This document shows positions 42,148-50,653 of a DNA stretch of 64,000 bases, in pieces; position 1 is the first letter of the stretch, and each line of letters begins with the position of its first letter. The translations under genes were made by a program, and so were the position numbers. The stretch comes from Acetobacter ghanensis (GTDB taxonomy: Bacteria; Pseudomonadota; Alphaproteobacteria; Acetobacterales; Acetobacteraceae). The stretch covers positions 342,896 to 406,895 of the forward strand of contig NZ_LN609302.1 in NCBI RefSeq assembly GCF_001499675.1, given 5' to 3'. A model generated the notes under the pieces. It saw nothing but the letters and a program-made list of their open reading frames with translations. It did not search any database and was not told the origin of the DNA.

Positions 42148-42744
42148 ATGACAACATCGCGCCAAGCCACAGTTCACCGCGTTACCAGCGAAACCGATAT
42201 TGCCATTGCCCTGAATCTGGACGGGACTGGCAAGGCTCGGATTGAGACCGGTATCGGCTTTTTTGACCATATGCTGACCGCTCTGGCCAAGCATGGCCTG
42301 TTCGATCTGGATATAACGGTCAAAGGTGATCTGCACATAGATGGCCACCATACGGTGGAAGACACCGGCATTGCACTGGGGCAGGCCATGCGGCAGGCAC
42401 TGGGCGACAAGCGTGGCGTGCGCCGGTTTGGCTCCGCCCTTGTGCCGCTGGACGAAGCTTTGTGCGAAGCGGTGGTGGACCTGTCCGGTCGCCCGTTTCT
42501 GACCTTTAACGCCACGTTTGACCGCGACCGTATTGGTGAGCTGGACACGGAGCTGGTGGAAGAATTCTTTCGGGCTTTTGCCATGTCCGCCCTGCTGACC
42601 CTGCATCTGAACCAGAGGGCTGGCAAAAACTGCCACCATATTGCCGAGGCCGCGTTCAAGGCTCTTGCCCGTGCCCTGCGCATGGCGGTAGAGCCAGACC
42701 CACGTGCCTTAGGGGCCATCCCCTCGACCAAGGGCGTGCTGTAA
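42148..42744 (+). CDS. hisB: Imidazoleglycerol-phosphate dehydratase HisB
   Basis: Sixth step of histidine synthesis. The 198-aa monofunctional protein has the two metal-binding signatures [16 protein letters not shown] and [16 protein letters not shown], and [12 protein letters not shown]. It begins the his gene run in this window; hisG, hisD, hisC and hisI are not here. Confidence 0.96.
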   Translation: MTTSRQATVHRVTSETDIAIALNLDGTGKARIETGIGFFDHMLTALAKHGLFDLDITVKGDLHIDGHHTVEDTGIALGQAMRQALGDKRGVRRFGSALVPLDEALCEAVVDLSGRPFLTFNATFDRDRIGELDTELVEEFFRAFAMSALLTLHLNQRAGKNCHHIAEAAFKALARALRMAVEPDPRALGAIPSTKGVL

Positions 42745-42880
42745 ACAAGCTGGCAGCGCTTTGATCCAGCCATGTTCATTCTGGAACATGGGGGCAGCCC
42801 AGACAGACAACCGGCCTTTATTTCGCCCGTATCCGGGCAGAAGTAGAGGTCTTCCGCAGGATCAGAACCAAGAGGGTTTT

Positions 42881-43537
42881 ATGGCCCAGCCTCTTTCCAT
42901 TGCTGTTGTTGATTATGAAGGGGGCAATCTGGCCTCTGCCGCCCGGGCCGCCATGCGCGCCGCCGAGCTTTCGGGTCTCAACGCCTCTGTCATCATTACC
43001 AACGAACCCGCCGAGGTCCGGCAGGCAGACCGTATTATTCTGCCCGGTCAGGGCGCCTTTGCAGATTGCGCCCACGGGCTGGAAGCCATTGCAGGCCTGA
43101 AGGACGCCATTTTGCAGGCTGTTGCAAAAGGCACTCCTTTTCTGGGTATCTGCGTGGGTATGCAGCTTATGGCCGAGCGGGGGTTGGAACACGGGGTAAC
43201 GGAAGGCTTTGGCTGGATTCCGGGGGAGATTGCCCCCATGGAAGCTCCCGGCCTACGCCTGCCCCAGATGGGCTGGAACGAGCTGGAACTCCACCAGCCC
43301 CACCCTCTTACCCAAGGCCTTGGCCCTGCGCCACATGGTTACTTTGTACATTCCTACGCCCTGCGCAACACACGGGATGACGTACTGCTTGCCAGTGCGG
43401 ACTATGGCGGCCCGGTGCCTGCCATGGTGTGCCGGGGCAACGTGGCAGGCACGCAGTTTCACGTAGAAAAAAGTCAGACCGTCGGGCTCAGGATCCTTGC
43501 AAACTTTCTTGCATGGCAACCGGAAACCACAGTCTGA
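42881..43537 (+). CDS. hisH: Imidazole glycerol phosphate synthase glutaminase subunit HisH
   Basis: Supplies ammonia to HisF. The start at 42881 (MAQPLSIAVVDYEGGNL) has AGAGGG upstream and gives 218 aa. The nucleophile Cys is in LGICVGMQLM, and the catalytic His-Glu in FHVEKSQ, where the usual Pro between them is Val. LPGQGAFADC forms the oxyanion region. Its stop overlaps the next start as TGATG. Confidence 0.95.
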   Translation: MAQPLSIAVVDYEGGNLASAARAAMRAAELSGLNASVIITNEPAEVRQADRIILPGQGAFADCAHGLEAIAGLKDAILQAVAKGTPFLGICVGMQLMAERGLEHGVTEGFGWIPGEIAPMEAPGLRLPQMGWNELELHQPHPLTQGLGPAPHGYFVHSYALRNTRDDVLLASADYGGPVPAMVCRGNVAGTQFHVEKSQTVGLRILANFLAWQPETTV

Positions 43538-44118
43538 TGACCCGCAACGCCCGCGTCCAACGCATTCTCTCGCTAGAGGAGGATGACCTTCAGGCCCTGT
43601 GCGAGTCCGTGGATGCCGCCATTCTGGATGGCGGTGGGTTCGGCTGGCTCCAGCCGCAGGGGCGGCAGGTTCTGGAACGCTATTTTCGTGGGCTGTTACT
43701 GGTGCCCGAACGGATGCTGTTCGCCATTAGGCTGGATGGCGTTATTGTCGGCGGTGCCCAGCTTATTCGTGCGCCACGCAATAACGAACTTCAGGCCATG
43801 TGTGTAACTCTGGCCCACCTGTTTGTGGCCCCATACGCGCGCAAACGGGGGCTGGGAGCCGCCCTGCTACAGGAAGTGGAAAATGCGGCGCGCAACATGG
43901 GCTTCAGAGTTCTGAACGCGGACGTGTTGCAAACACAGACCGCCGCCATTGCCCTTTTTAACAAGGCCGGATTCCAGATATGGGGCAGACATCCGTTTTA
44001 CGCCCGTGTGGGGGATGAGCTCGTATCCGGGCTGTTCCTCACCAAATGTCTGGATAATACCCCGCCTTTTCTGTCCGCCAAGACCAGCAACGAACAAGAA
44101 GCCAGCCACACCCCATGA
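43537..44118 (+). CDS. GNAT family N-acetyltransferase within the his operon
   Basis: A 193-aa protein. The acetyl-CoA loop is in HLFVAPYARKRGLGAALLQEV, followed by the C-terminal GNAT strand ALFNKAGFQIWG. The ATG at 43537 overlaps the hisH stop, and its own stop overlaps the hisA start, so it is locked into the operon. An earlier in-frame ATG at 43513 lies inside hisH. The substrate is unknown; no role in histidine synthesis is known for such proteins. Confidence 0.85.
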   Translation: MTRNARVQRILSLEEDDLQALCESVDAAILDGGGFGWLQPQGRQVLERYFRGLLLVPERMLFAIRLDGVIVGGAQLIRAPRNNELQAMCVTLAHLFVAPYARKRGLGAALLQEVENAARNMGFRVLNADVLQTQTAAIALFNKAGFQIWGRHPFYARVGDELVSGLFLTKCLDNTPPFLSAKTSNEQEASHTP

Positions 44119-44870
44119 ACACACCCAACTCCTCCCGTCCGCTGACTCTTTACCCCGCCATTGACCTGAAGAACGGGGCCTGCGTGCGCCTGCGCCGTGG
44201 CGAGATGGACGATGCAACCGTCTATTCCGACAACCCTGGTGCACAGGCCAAGGCATGGCAGGATGCGGGGTTTAAATGGCTGCATGTGGTGGACCTGAAC
44301 GGTGCTTTTGCCGGGGCCTCCGCCAATACGGACGCGGTGCGGTCCATTCTGGACGCAGCCAATGTTCCGGTTCAGCTTGGCGGGGGACTGCGCGACATGC
44401 AGGCCATTGCCGAATGGCTGGAAGCAGGCATTACCCGCGTTATTCTGGGTTCGGTTGCGGTTAAGAACCCCGCTCTGGTGCGCGAGGCCTGTAAGGCGTT
44501 CCCCGGCCGTATTGTTGCAGGAATTGACGCACGCTCTGGCCGTGTGGCCACAGAGGGCTGGGCCGAAGTCTCCGACATGCAGGCAACGGATCTGGCCCTG
44601 CGGATGCAGGATGCCGGTGTGGCGGCCATTATCTTTACCGAAATCAGCCGCGATGGGATGCTTGAAGGGTTGGACATTGAACAGACGGTAGAACTGGCCA
44701 ATACCGTGTCCATCCCCGTCATTGCCAGCGGGGGCGTTGGCAGTATTGACCATCTGGCAGCCCTGCGTACGGCAGCCAACACCACACCGGGCATAGAAGG
44801 TGTTATTGTGGGGCGGGCGCTGTATGATGGTCGCGTTTCACCCACTGAAGCCCTGCGAGTGCTGAGCTGA
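44115..44870 (+). CDS. hisA: Phosphoribosylformimino-AICAR ribotide isomerase HisA
   Basis: Amadori isomerase of histidine synthesis. The 251-aa TIM barrel opens with [20 protein letters not shown], which carries the first catalytic Asp. The second is in [12 protein letters not shown]. Phosphate sites are LGGGLRDM and [12 protein letters not shown]. It overlaps the GNAT gene by ATGA and hisF by TGATG. Confidence 0.96.
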   Translation: MNTPNSSRPLTLYPAIDLKNGACVRLRRGEMDDATVYSDNPGAQAKAWQDAGFKWLHVVDLNGAFAGASANTDAVRSILDAANVPVQLGGGLRDMQAIAEWLEAGITRVILGSVAVKNPALVREACKAFPGRIVAGIDARSGRVATEGWAEVSDMQATDLALRMQDAGVAAIIFTEISRDGMLEGLDIEQTVELANTVSIPVIASGGVGSIDHLAALRTAANTTPGIEGVIVGRALYDGRVSPTEALRVLS

Positions 44871-45658
44871 TGCTGAAGCTGCGCGTTATTCCCTGTCTGG
44901 ACGTCAAGAATGGCCGGGTGGTCAAGGGGGTCAACTTTGTCTCCCTGCGTGATGCGGGGGACCCGGTTGAACAGGCTGCGGTGTATGATGCCGCCGGAGC
45001 CGATGAACTGACCTTTCTGGACATTACCGCCAGCCACGAAAACCGGGATACCATTCTGGATGTTGTCAGCAAGACGGCGGAGAAAATCTTTCTGCCCCTG
45101 ACCGTTGGCGGCGGTGTGCGCACAACGGACGATATGCGCCGCCTGCTGCTGGCCGGGGCAGACAAATGTGCCATGAACTCTGCCGCTGTCTCCCGCCCGG
45201 ACCTTATTAACGAAGCCGCCCGCAAGTTTGGCAGCCAGTGCGTTGTCGTAGCCGTGGACGCACGGCAAACCGCACCGGGCAAATGGGAAGTCTTTACCCA
45301 TGGTGGGCGCACCCCCACAGGAATAGACGCCATAGACTGGTGCAAGCAGGCCGCCGAACGCGGAGCGGGAGAAATTCTGCTGACCTCCATGGACCGCGAT
45401 GGCACAGGCAGCGGCTTTGACCTGGACCTGCTCCGCGCGGCAACTCAGGCCGTGCGTCTGCCTATTGTCGCCTCTGGCGGTGTTGGCACGCTGGAACATT
45501 TTGTGGAAGGTGCTCGGGCCGGAGCCACAGGGCTGCTGGCTGCCAGTGTTTTCCACTTCGGGCAGTTTACCGTCGCTCAGGTCAAACAGGCACTGGCCGA
45601 TGCCGGACTGCCGGTTCGCCCTTCCCCCGCTCCATTTCAGGTCAGTCAGACGTTATGA
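44870..45658 (+). CDS. hisF: Imidazole glycerol phosphate synthase cyclase subunit HisF
   Basis: Forms the imidazole ring using ammonia from HisH. The 262-aa TIM barrel has catalytic Asp residues in [17 protein letters not shown] and [18 protein letters not shown], with phosphate sites [11 protein letters not shown] and [12 protein letters not shown]. It overlaps hisA and hisE. Confidence 0.97.
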   Translation: MLKLRVIPCLDVKNGRVVKGVNFVSLRDAGDPVEQAAVYDAAGADELTFLDITASHENRDTILDVVSKTAEKIFLPLTVGGGVRTTDDMRRLLLAGADKCAMNSAAVSRPDLINEAARKFGSQCVVVAVDARQTAPGKWEVFTHGGRTPTGIDAIDWCKQAAERGAGEILLTSMDRDGTGSGFDLDLLRAATQAVRLPIVASGGVGTLEHFVEGARAGATGLLAASVFHFGQFTVAQVKQALADAGLPVRPSPAPFQVSQTL

Positions 45659-46110
45659 TCAAAAAAGCCCCATCAAAAACCGAAACCAAAACCACCAAGG
45701 CCAAAAAAGCCAAGGGGGCGGAAACAGCGGCACTCCCTCCCCTGTCCGAGGAAGCCGATAGCTCCGTGCTAAACCGCTTGTATGATGTTGTGCAGAGCCG
45801 CAAGAATGCTGACCCCTCGGTCAGCCATTCTGCCCGCCTGCTCTCACGCGGGACATACAAGATTGCCCAGAAGTTTGGTGAAGAAGCCGTTGAATGCCTG
45901 ATTGAGGCCGTAGCCGGCCGCACAAACCTGCTGGTGGGAGAAAGTGCCGATGTGCTCTACCACCTTATTGTTATGTGGGTGGACGCTGGCATTACGCCTG
46001 ATGAGGTCTGGGCAGAACTGGCCCGACGCGAAGGGACAAGCGGCATTGCCGAAAAAGCCTCCCGCCCCAAACCACCCCTGACAACGCCAGACGCAACAAA
46101 ACAGGACTGA
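45655..46110 (+). CDS. hisE: Phosphoribosyl-ATP pyrophosphatase HisE
   Basis: Second step of histidine synthesis. The MazG-like domain covers about residues 38-125: [35 protein letters not shown] and [16 protein letters not shown]. At 151 aa it exceeds the usual 100-110 because of a Lys-rich N-terminal extension of about 35 residues and a short polar tail. Its ATG overlaps the hisF stop. Confidence 0.94.
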   Translation: MIKKAPSKTETKTTKAKKAKGAETAALPPLSEEADSSVLNRLYDVVQSRKNADPSVSHSARLLSRGTYKIAQKFGEEAVECLIEAVAGRTNLLVGESADVLYHLIVMWVDAGITPDEVWAELARREGTSGIAEKASRPKPPLTTPDATKQD

Positions 46111-46117
46111 ACGCACC

Positions 46118-46492
46118 ATGGCTGTGACCGGCAAAGGCCCTTACGACCAGCAGAACATTTTTGCCAAAATCCTACGCGGCGAAATTCCCTGCAAACCTGT
46201 TTTTGAAAATGAATGGGTTCTGGCTTTTGAGGACATTGCGCCCAAAGCCCCCGTTCATGTGCTGATCATTCCCAAAAAGCCCTATGTGTCTTTCATGGAC
46301 TTCAGCAAAACCGCACCGACGGAAGAAATTGCTGAAGTCATGCGTTCGGCAGGTCAGATTGCCCATAAGCTCGGGCTGGAAGAAAACGGCTACCGGCTGA
46401 TCACCAACGCTGGCACCAACTCCGGGCAGGAAGTTCCGCATTTTCACCTGCACCTCATGGGGGGTGGACCACTTCCGGCATTCCCTCAGTAA
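46118..46492 (+). CDS. HIT family (HINT-like) nucleotide-binding protein
   Basis: A 124-aa histidine-triad hydrolase similar to HINT purine nucleoside phosphoramidases. It has NIFAKILRGEIPCKPVFENE at the N-terminus and the triad motif HFHLHLMGG at the C-terminus. It lies 7 bp after hisE, a neighbourhood common in alphaproteobacteria, and is probably cotranscribed. Confidence 0.93.
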   Translation: MAVTGKGPYDQQNIFAKILRGEIPCKPVFENEWVLAFEDIAPKAPVHVLIIPKKPYVSFMDFSKTAPTEEIAEVMRSAGQIAHKLGLEENGYRLITNAGTNSGQEVPHFHLHLMGGGPLPAFPQ

Positions 46493-46533
46493 CGCCCGGC
46501 ACCACCCTTTTTTAGCAACAAAGGCACCCGACC

Positions 46534-47127
46534 ATGACACCCATGGACATGCTTCTTTCCCGCGCTTCCACCGACCGGCTGAAAGAACCTGCACCTTCCC
46601 CCGCCCAGTTGACGGAAATTCTGGCTACGGCGATGCGGGCTCCTGATCATGGTCGGCTCCAGCCCTGGCGCTATGTTGTTATTGAAGGGGAAGACCGGCC
46701 CCTGCTGGCCGAACGTATTGTTGCCAGCATGGCGCGGGTGGAACCCGATGCCCCAGCTGCCAAAATTGAAAAACGGCGCAGCCGGTTTGCCACCATGCCC
46801 ATGATTATTGCCTTGGGTATGCACTTGCGCCCCGAGCACAAAATTCCGCTCTGGGAGCAGGAAATGTGCGTGGCGGCAGGCACCATGAACATTCTTAATG
46901 CGTTACACGCCACGGGTTTTGGCGGCGTTTGGGTGTCCGGCGCACTGGTGGATGACCCTGTTCTGGCTACCGAACTGGGCCTTGCTGCTCCGGCCAAACT
47001 GGCTGGTTTTCTGTTTGTGGGCACACCTGAGGGAGTACCACATACACCCAAACGCGCAGACCCGGCCCTGTTTACAGCCCGCTGGCACGGCCAGCCCGTA
47101 ACCTTTGGCGCAGACAACAAGGACTGA
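46534..47127 (+). CDS. Nitroreductase family protein (YdjA-like)
   Basis: A 197-aa FMN-dependent nitroreductase-fold protein of the small YdjA type. ATAMRAPDHGRLQPWRYVVI is the FMN-binding start, followed by AAGTMNILNALHATGFGGVW and PAKLAGFLFVGTP. AAGG precedes the ATG. The physiological substrate is unknown. Confidence 0.9.
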   Translation: MTPMDMLLSRASTDRLKEPAPSPAQLTEILATAMRAPDHGRLQPWRYVVIEGEDRPLLAERIVASMARVEPDAPAAKIEKRRSRFATMPMIIALGMHLRPEHKIPLWEQEMCVAAGTMNILNALHATGFGGVWVSGALVDDPVLATELGLAAPAKLAGFLFVGTPEGVPHTPKRADPALFTARWHGQPVTFGADNKD

Positions 47128-47132
47128 CCCTT

Positions 47133-48332
47133 ATGTCAGACATTCAGCAGACAGACGTTGCCATTATTGGTGGTGGTCCGGTGGGGTTGGCCACCGCGCT
47201 CCTTATGGCGCAGGGTGGTCTCTCGGTCTCTGTTATTGAGCGTGCTCCGCTTAACACATGGTCCGAACCCGGCTTTGACGGGCGAGAAATTGCCCTGACC
47301 CACCACTCCGTCCGTCTGCTGGAACAGGCCGGTGCATGGTCCCTTATTCCGCAGGCCGTTATCTGCCCGCTTCAGGAAGCACGGGTTGAGACCGGCAATT
47401 TCCGCCACCCGCTCACGTTTGATACGCGGGGTAAAGGCGTGGATGCGCTGGGCTGGCTGGTCTCCAACAACCAGATCCGCCGCGCCCTGTTTGCCGCTGC
47501 CAGCCACACACCCAACATTACCTTACTGTCCGGCACAACCGTGCAAACCATACGGCAGGGGCATGATTATGCTGCGGTTCACCACAACGGTGGGCAGGTT
47601 AACGCCCGGCTGGTTGTTGGGGCGGACGGTCGTTTTTCTCCCACCCGGCAGCGGGCTGGTATTGGCGCCATTGTGCATGACTTCCGCAAGTCCATGCTGG
47701 TCTGCCGCATGGCGCACGAATCTCCTCACCATAATGTTGCACTACAGTGGTTTGATGAGGGGCAGACCATTGCGCTGCTCCCCGTTAATGGCATGGCCTC
47801 TTCCCTTGTGCTGACTCTCCCCCCGCAGGAGATTGAGCAGATGGCCCATATGCCGCGTGAGGCTTTTAATGCTGAAATCATGCGCCGTGTTGGCAACCGT
47901 CTGGGGGCAATGCGGCTTGTCAGCACCCGCCATGTGTACCCGCTCAAGGGGGTTTACGCACACCGCTTTACCGCGCGTAGGCTCGCACTGGTTGGAGATG
48001 CCGCAGTTGGTATGCACCCCATTACGGCACATGGGTTCAACCTCGGGCTGAAGGGGCAGGAAACACTGGTCAAGAACGTGCTGGCGGCTGTTGCCGGCAA
48101 TGGGGATGCAGGGAATCCTGCCGCCCTACGTGCGTTTGAACGCCAACACCGCAAAGCTACGGCCCTGTTATTTGCTGGCACAAACGGCATTGCCTCGCTT
48201 TACACCCATGATGGCCCGCCCTTCCGCCAGATCAGGGAAGGATGCCTGCGTGTGGCAGACAGGTTCTCACCATTCAAAAAAGCCGTAACATCCCTGCTGA
48301 TGGACCGTCAGCCGTCCGCACCCGGCGCCTGA
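47133..48332 (+). CDS. UbiH/UbiF family FAD-dependent hydroxylase
   Basis: A 399-aa flavoprotein monooxygenase of the ubiquinone-hydroxylase family. The FAD dinucleotide-binding motif is VAIIGGGPVGLATALLMAQG at residues 8-27. VVGADGRFSPTRQ is the DG motif, and the second FAD motif is LALVGDAAVGMHPITAHGFN. It may hydroxylate a ubiquinone precursor. AAGGA precedes the ATG. Its 3' end overlaps the convergent DUF4186 gene by 25 bp. Confidence 0.9.
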   Translation: MSDIQQTDVAIIGGGPVGLATALLMAQGGLSVSVIERAPLNTWSEPGFDGREIALTHHSVRLLEQAGAWSLIPQAVICPLQEARVETGNFRHPLTFDTRGKGVDALGWLVSNNQIRRALFAAASHTPNITLLSGTTVQTIRQGHDYAAVHHNGGQVNARLVVGADGRFSPTRQRAGIGAIVHDFRKSMLVCRMAHESPHHNVALQWFDEGQTIALLPVNGMASSLVLTLPPQEIEQMAHMPREAFNAEIMRRVGNRLGAMRLVSTRHVYPLKGVYAHRFTARRLALVGDAAVGMHPITAHGFNLGLKGQETLVKNVLAAVAGNGDAGNPAALRAFERQHRKATALLFAGTNGIASLYTHDGPPFRQIREGCLRVADRFSPFKKAVTSLLMDRQPSAPGA

Positions 48333-48793
48333 TTGCGGGTGGATTTTCGGCTTTTGCGCACGGGCTGCCACGCGGCCCCCGCTACGGGGTGAGCTAGCTC
48401 ATTCTCCAGCCAGTGCGCTATGACGCTTAGAACGTAGTTCTGCTCAGTCTCATTGAGTTGGCGCCCAGATGGCAGGGCATGCCATTTTGCCAGACACGAG
48501 CGGCAGCAGGTTCCTGTGGCATGTTGTGCGACAAAAACCGGATGCCCCTTCCACGGCGTTTGTCGCCCATCTTTATGGGGAAAAGCTGGGGCTAGACGGC
48601 GGGCAATAAAATCCTGCCCATGCTCCAACACCAGCGGTAAGCCTTTTTCCCGCAGATAAGCCATATCCTGCGTGTTTAAATGAAAACGCTGCCTGAAAGC
48701 AGACCGCGCCAGCCTTTCCCACAACTCTGCTGGCACGGTTGCCCGTGGTGTTGCATTTTGCCTAGGAAAAAGATCGCTCTGAAAAACCGTCAT
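48308..48793 (-). CDS. DUF4186 family protein
   Basis: A 161-aa protein with the conserved pattern of the DUF4186 family: FRQRFHLNTQDMAYLREKGL, RLAPAFPHKDGRQTPWKGHP, VFVAQHATGTCCRSCLAKWH and NYVLSVIAHWLENEL. The paired Cys and His residues suggest metal binding. Function is unknown. It is convergent with the UbiH-like gene. Confidence 0.85.
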   Translation of the reverse strand: MTVFQSDLFPRQNATPRATVPAELWERLARSAFRQRFHLNTQDMAYLREKGLPLVLEHGQDFIARRLAPAFPHKDGRQTPWKGHPVFVAQHATGTCCRSCLAKWHALPSGRQLNETEQNYVLSVIAHWLENELAHPVAGAAWQPVRKSRKSTRNQAPGADG

Positions 48794-48842
48794 ACCTTAC
48801 GTTATGGGGATGGTCGGCGGTTTTTTCCAGCATCAGGCATAA

Positions 48843-49250
48843 TCAGGGGCTATCCGGGTTGTTGGTATGGTAAGCGGCTTTAAGCGCCCCCAGCACTGCT
48901 GCAGAAGGATCGCCCAGCGGCATCTGATACAAAGAGCCCTGCGTTTTAACCGACAAAAAGCCCCACGCCTTGTGGCCATCTGGCGTAAACAGAACTTCCA
49001 TCTGATACGCGGCACAGTCATGAGGTTTGCACAGATGCCCCAATAGATAGGGTTTACCGTCGATAGTGGTTTTTTCCACCGGAACCGAGGTCGCTTTTAG
49101 CTCCGAGACCCAAGAGGGAAGCGTGCTCATGGCATGGTAGGCTGGCGCAAACTGTGGCTGGGCAGCAAACTCTGCCGTTACGGGCAGATCGGCTGCCAAA
49201 GCAGGTGTTGCCAAACCAAGAATGGGTAACAGCAGCAAAGAAAAACGCAT
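48843..49250 (-). CDS. Ivy-type inhibitor of vertebrate (C-type) lysozyme
   Basis: A 135-aa secreted protein. The Sec signal peptide is MRFSLLLLPILGLATPALAA. The mature part carries the Ivy signature CKPHDC (in LLGHLCKPHDCAAYQMEVLF), whose His inserts in the lysozyme active site and whose Cys residues form a disulfide. GAGG precedes the ATG. It probably protects cell-wall peptidoglycan in the periplasm. Confidence 0.88.
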   Translation of the reverse strand: MRFSLLLLPILGLATPALAADLPVTAEFAAQPQFAPAYHAMSTLPSWVSELKATSVPVEKTTIDGKPYLLGHLCKPHDCAAYQMEVLFTPDGHKAWGFLSVKTQGSLYQMPLGDPSAAVLGALKAAYHTNNPDSP

Positions 49251-49268
49251 GGTCGCACCTCGTCGGTT

Positions 49269-49406
49269 CTACTTGGTCAGAATACCAATGCCATCATCCG
49301 GCTGCACCTGACCCTCTGCAACCAACCCTATGTCCGCATCATGGATAAACAAAGGCAAGAAAACAGGCTTCCTTTCACCACCATAATACGCATCTATCTT
49401 TGCATT
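49269..49406 (-). pseudogene. Possible remnant of a coding sequence
   Basis: A 46-codon frame without a start codon follows an in-frame TAA and reads like protein: YYGGERKPVFLPLFIHDADI, then GLVAEGQVQPDDGIGIL. It lies between the Ivy gene and the repeat-protein gene and may be the tail of a decayed gene. No family was recognised, and chance cannot be excluded. Confidence 0.25.
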
Positions 49407-49411
49407 TTAAC

Positions 49412-49443
49412 AAAGAGATCTGATGCTCTGGTCAGATCTCTTT
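49412..49443. terminator. Terminator hairpin after the repeat-protein gene
   Basis: A perfect 12-bp stem (AAAGAGATCTGA with TCAGATCTCTTT) with an 8-nt loop lies 14 bp after the repeat-protein stop on the minus strand. It is AT-rich at the base, as expected for a terminator. Confidence 0.65.
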
Positions 49444-49457
49444 GAGCTTGCTCCACA

Positions 49458-49730
49458 TTATTGTGGCAGATCCGGGTATTTAACTTTTACATGCTCCGTC
49501 ATGCCGCCATCCCACACACCACCTTGTGTTGTGTCTGGGGTATCCGGATTTTTCACGTTCACCTGCTCCGCAATACCTGCATCCCAGACCCCACCTGTTG
49601 TTGTATCTGGTGTGTCTGGATGCTGCACTTCTACCTTTTCGGAAATACCTGCATCCCAAGTTTCAGCATGAGCGGACTGTCCTACAATAAGACCAAAAAC
49701 CAATGCACAGGCGTAATATGTTTTCTTCAT
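49458..49730 (-). CDS. Small secreted protein with three tandem 24-residue repeats
   Basis: A 90-aa protein. The ATG at 49730 has GAGG five bases upstream. A Sec signal (MKKTYYACALVFGLIVGQS AHA) ends at about residue 23. The mature part is two full repeats and one partial repeat of a unit that begins WDAGI, continues (S/A)E(K/Q)V.V..PDTPDTT and closes with GGV. The last copy starts WDGGM and ends KYPDLPQ. The DNA units are 72 bp. No known family was recognised; a surface or matrix role is only a guess. It is followed by a hairpin terminator. Confidence 0.75.
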   Translation of the reverse strand: MKKTYYACALVFGLIVGQSAHAETWDAGISEKVEVQHPDTPDTTTGGVWDAGIAEQVNVKNPDTPDTTQGGVWDGGMTEHVKVKYPDLPQ

Positions 49731-49743
49731 CATAACCTCAAAC

Positions 49744-50216
49744 TTTAACATAACTGTAACAGTAGTTATTTACGCACATCTATGCTTCAAGGTTTGACAG
49801 TTAAATTTTATTACATGCTTTCTTCACATTCCACGCGGTAGCTATCAAAAATCCCGGCACATCAAGCAGTTGCTCCTCGCGGACCTTTCCTTGAAAAAAT
49901 TGTTCACGATTTTGAAAAAAGTCTCGCCGTTCAGCCAAATCCGACAAATCGGATGTTTGCAGACTCTCCAACGGACACGCATCACCGTTAAATTAAGGAA
50001 GAGACCGTAGGCCATAAAAGGAAGTCAGACAGCGGCTCCCTTACACCCAGCGACAATACGCCAGCACTTGCGTGGGTTTTCCCCCGCAGCTGGCTGCACA
50101 AACATATAAAGACTATGGAGAATAGGGCGACGAGCAGGCTTGGGAGAGGACGTAAACTCTGCCGGGCAAACGCCACAGACCAAGTTTACAGAAGCATAGT
50201 GCAGGCTGGGCAATCC
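49744..50216. other. Gene-poor flank to the left of the integrated element
   Basis: This is chromosomal sequence between the repeat-protein gene and attL. It holds a palindrome ATCCGA(CAAA)TCGGAT at 49939-49954. A 57-codon minus-strand frame (49801-49971, TTG start, reads SDLSDLAERRDFFQNREQFF) has no ribosome site. It may be the tail of a lost gene cut off by insertions. Nothing else was recognised. Confidence 0.4.
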
Positions 50217-50304
50217 GCCAGCCTGAAACCTGAAAACCACCGAAAGCTAAGGAAAAGCTTGGTGGGTGCACAAGGACTCGAACCTTGGACCCGCTGATTA
50301 AGAG
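50217..50304. repeat. attL: left copy of the 88-bp att direct repeat
   Basis: It matches 61905-61992 at 87 of 88 positions; the single mismatch is at 50242. Positions 50260-50304 duplicate the tRNA-Lys 3' half from the anticodon arm to CCA. The remaining 43 bp come from downstream of the tRNA. It cannot encode a tRNA because the 5' half is missing. Confidence 0.93.
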
Positions 50305-50426
50305 ACACAGAACCCTAGATACAGTTAAGACGCAGGGAACCGCATAGAGACGAAAAAACGGCTGTTTTTGGCGGGTCCATAAAAAGCGATGATGCAGGGT
50401 GACGCAGCGAGCCGCACGGATTACCT

Positions 50427-50455
50427 TTTCAAATGACTCCGGATTGACTCCGGAA
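50427..50455. repeat. Paired GACTCCGGA motif near attL
   Basis: This 29-bp sequence contains two direct copies of TGACTCCGGA and recurs identically at 61862-61890 near attR. Direct repeats close to both att cores are the usual position of integrase arm-type or excisionase sites. Confidence 0.6.
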
Positions 50456-50520
50456 AACGGCATCAGCGGGTGCAGGAGGGGGACAGGTGCCAAAAATTCG
50501 GGCCGGGTTACACCAAATGC

Positions 50521-50547
50521 GGTGTAATAGGTGTATCAGGTGTATCA
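50521..50547. repeat. Left iteron triplet with adjacent AT-rich tract (origin candidate)
   Basis: Three contiguous 9-bp units lie here: GGTGTAATA, GGTGTATCA and GGTGTATCA. An AT-rich tract follows (50549-50577). Further copies flank the cluster: TTACACC at 50508, TGCTACACC at 50594, GGTGTAGCA at 50617 and GGTGTGACA at 50626. The arrangement looks like an iteron origin with an unwinding region. Confidence 0.65.
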
Positions 50548-50592
50548 CTCATATATATTATATTGATTTTATTGGTTTTTTTTGCCCTCAGA

Positions 50593-50626
50593 CTGCTACA
50601 CCTCTCCATTCCGTGAGGTGTAGCAG
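50593..50626. promoter_or_regulatory. 12-bp inverted repeat upstream of the integrase gene
   Basis: CTGCTACACCTC and GAGGTGTAGCAG are perfect inverted copies separated by 10 nt, ending about 28 bases before the integrase start. Each arm contains one iteron unit, so the factor that binds the iterons may also control integrase. Confidence 0.55.
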
Positions 50627-50653
50627 GTGTGACAGATGCACCGGAGGGGCCGC

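Noticed and set aside
50260-50304. A second tRNA-Lys gene
   Set aside because: Only the 3' 45 nt are present. There is no D arm or 5' acceptor strand, so this is the att duplication.
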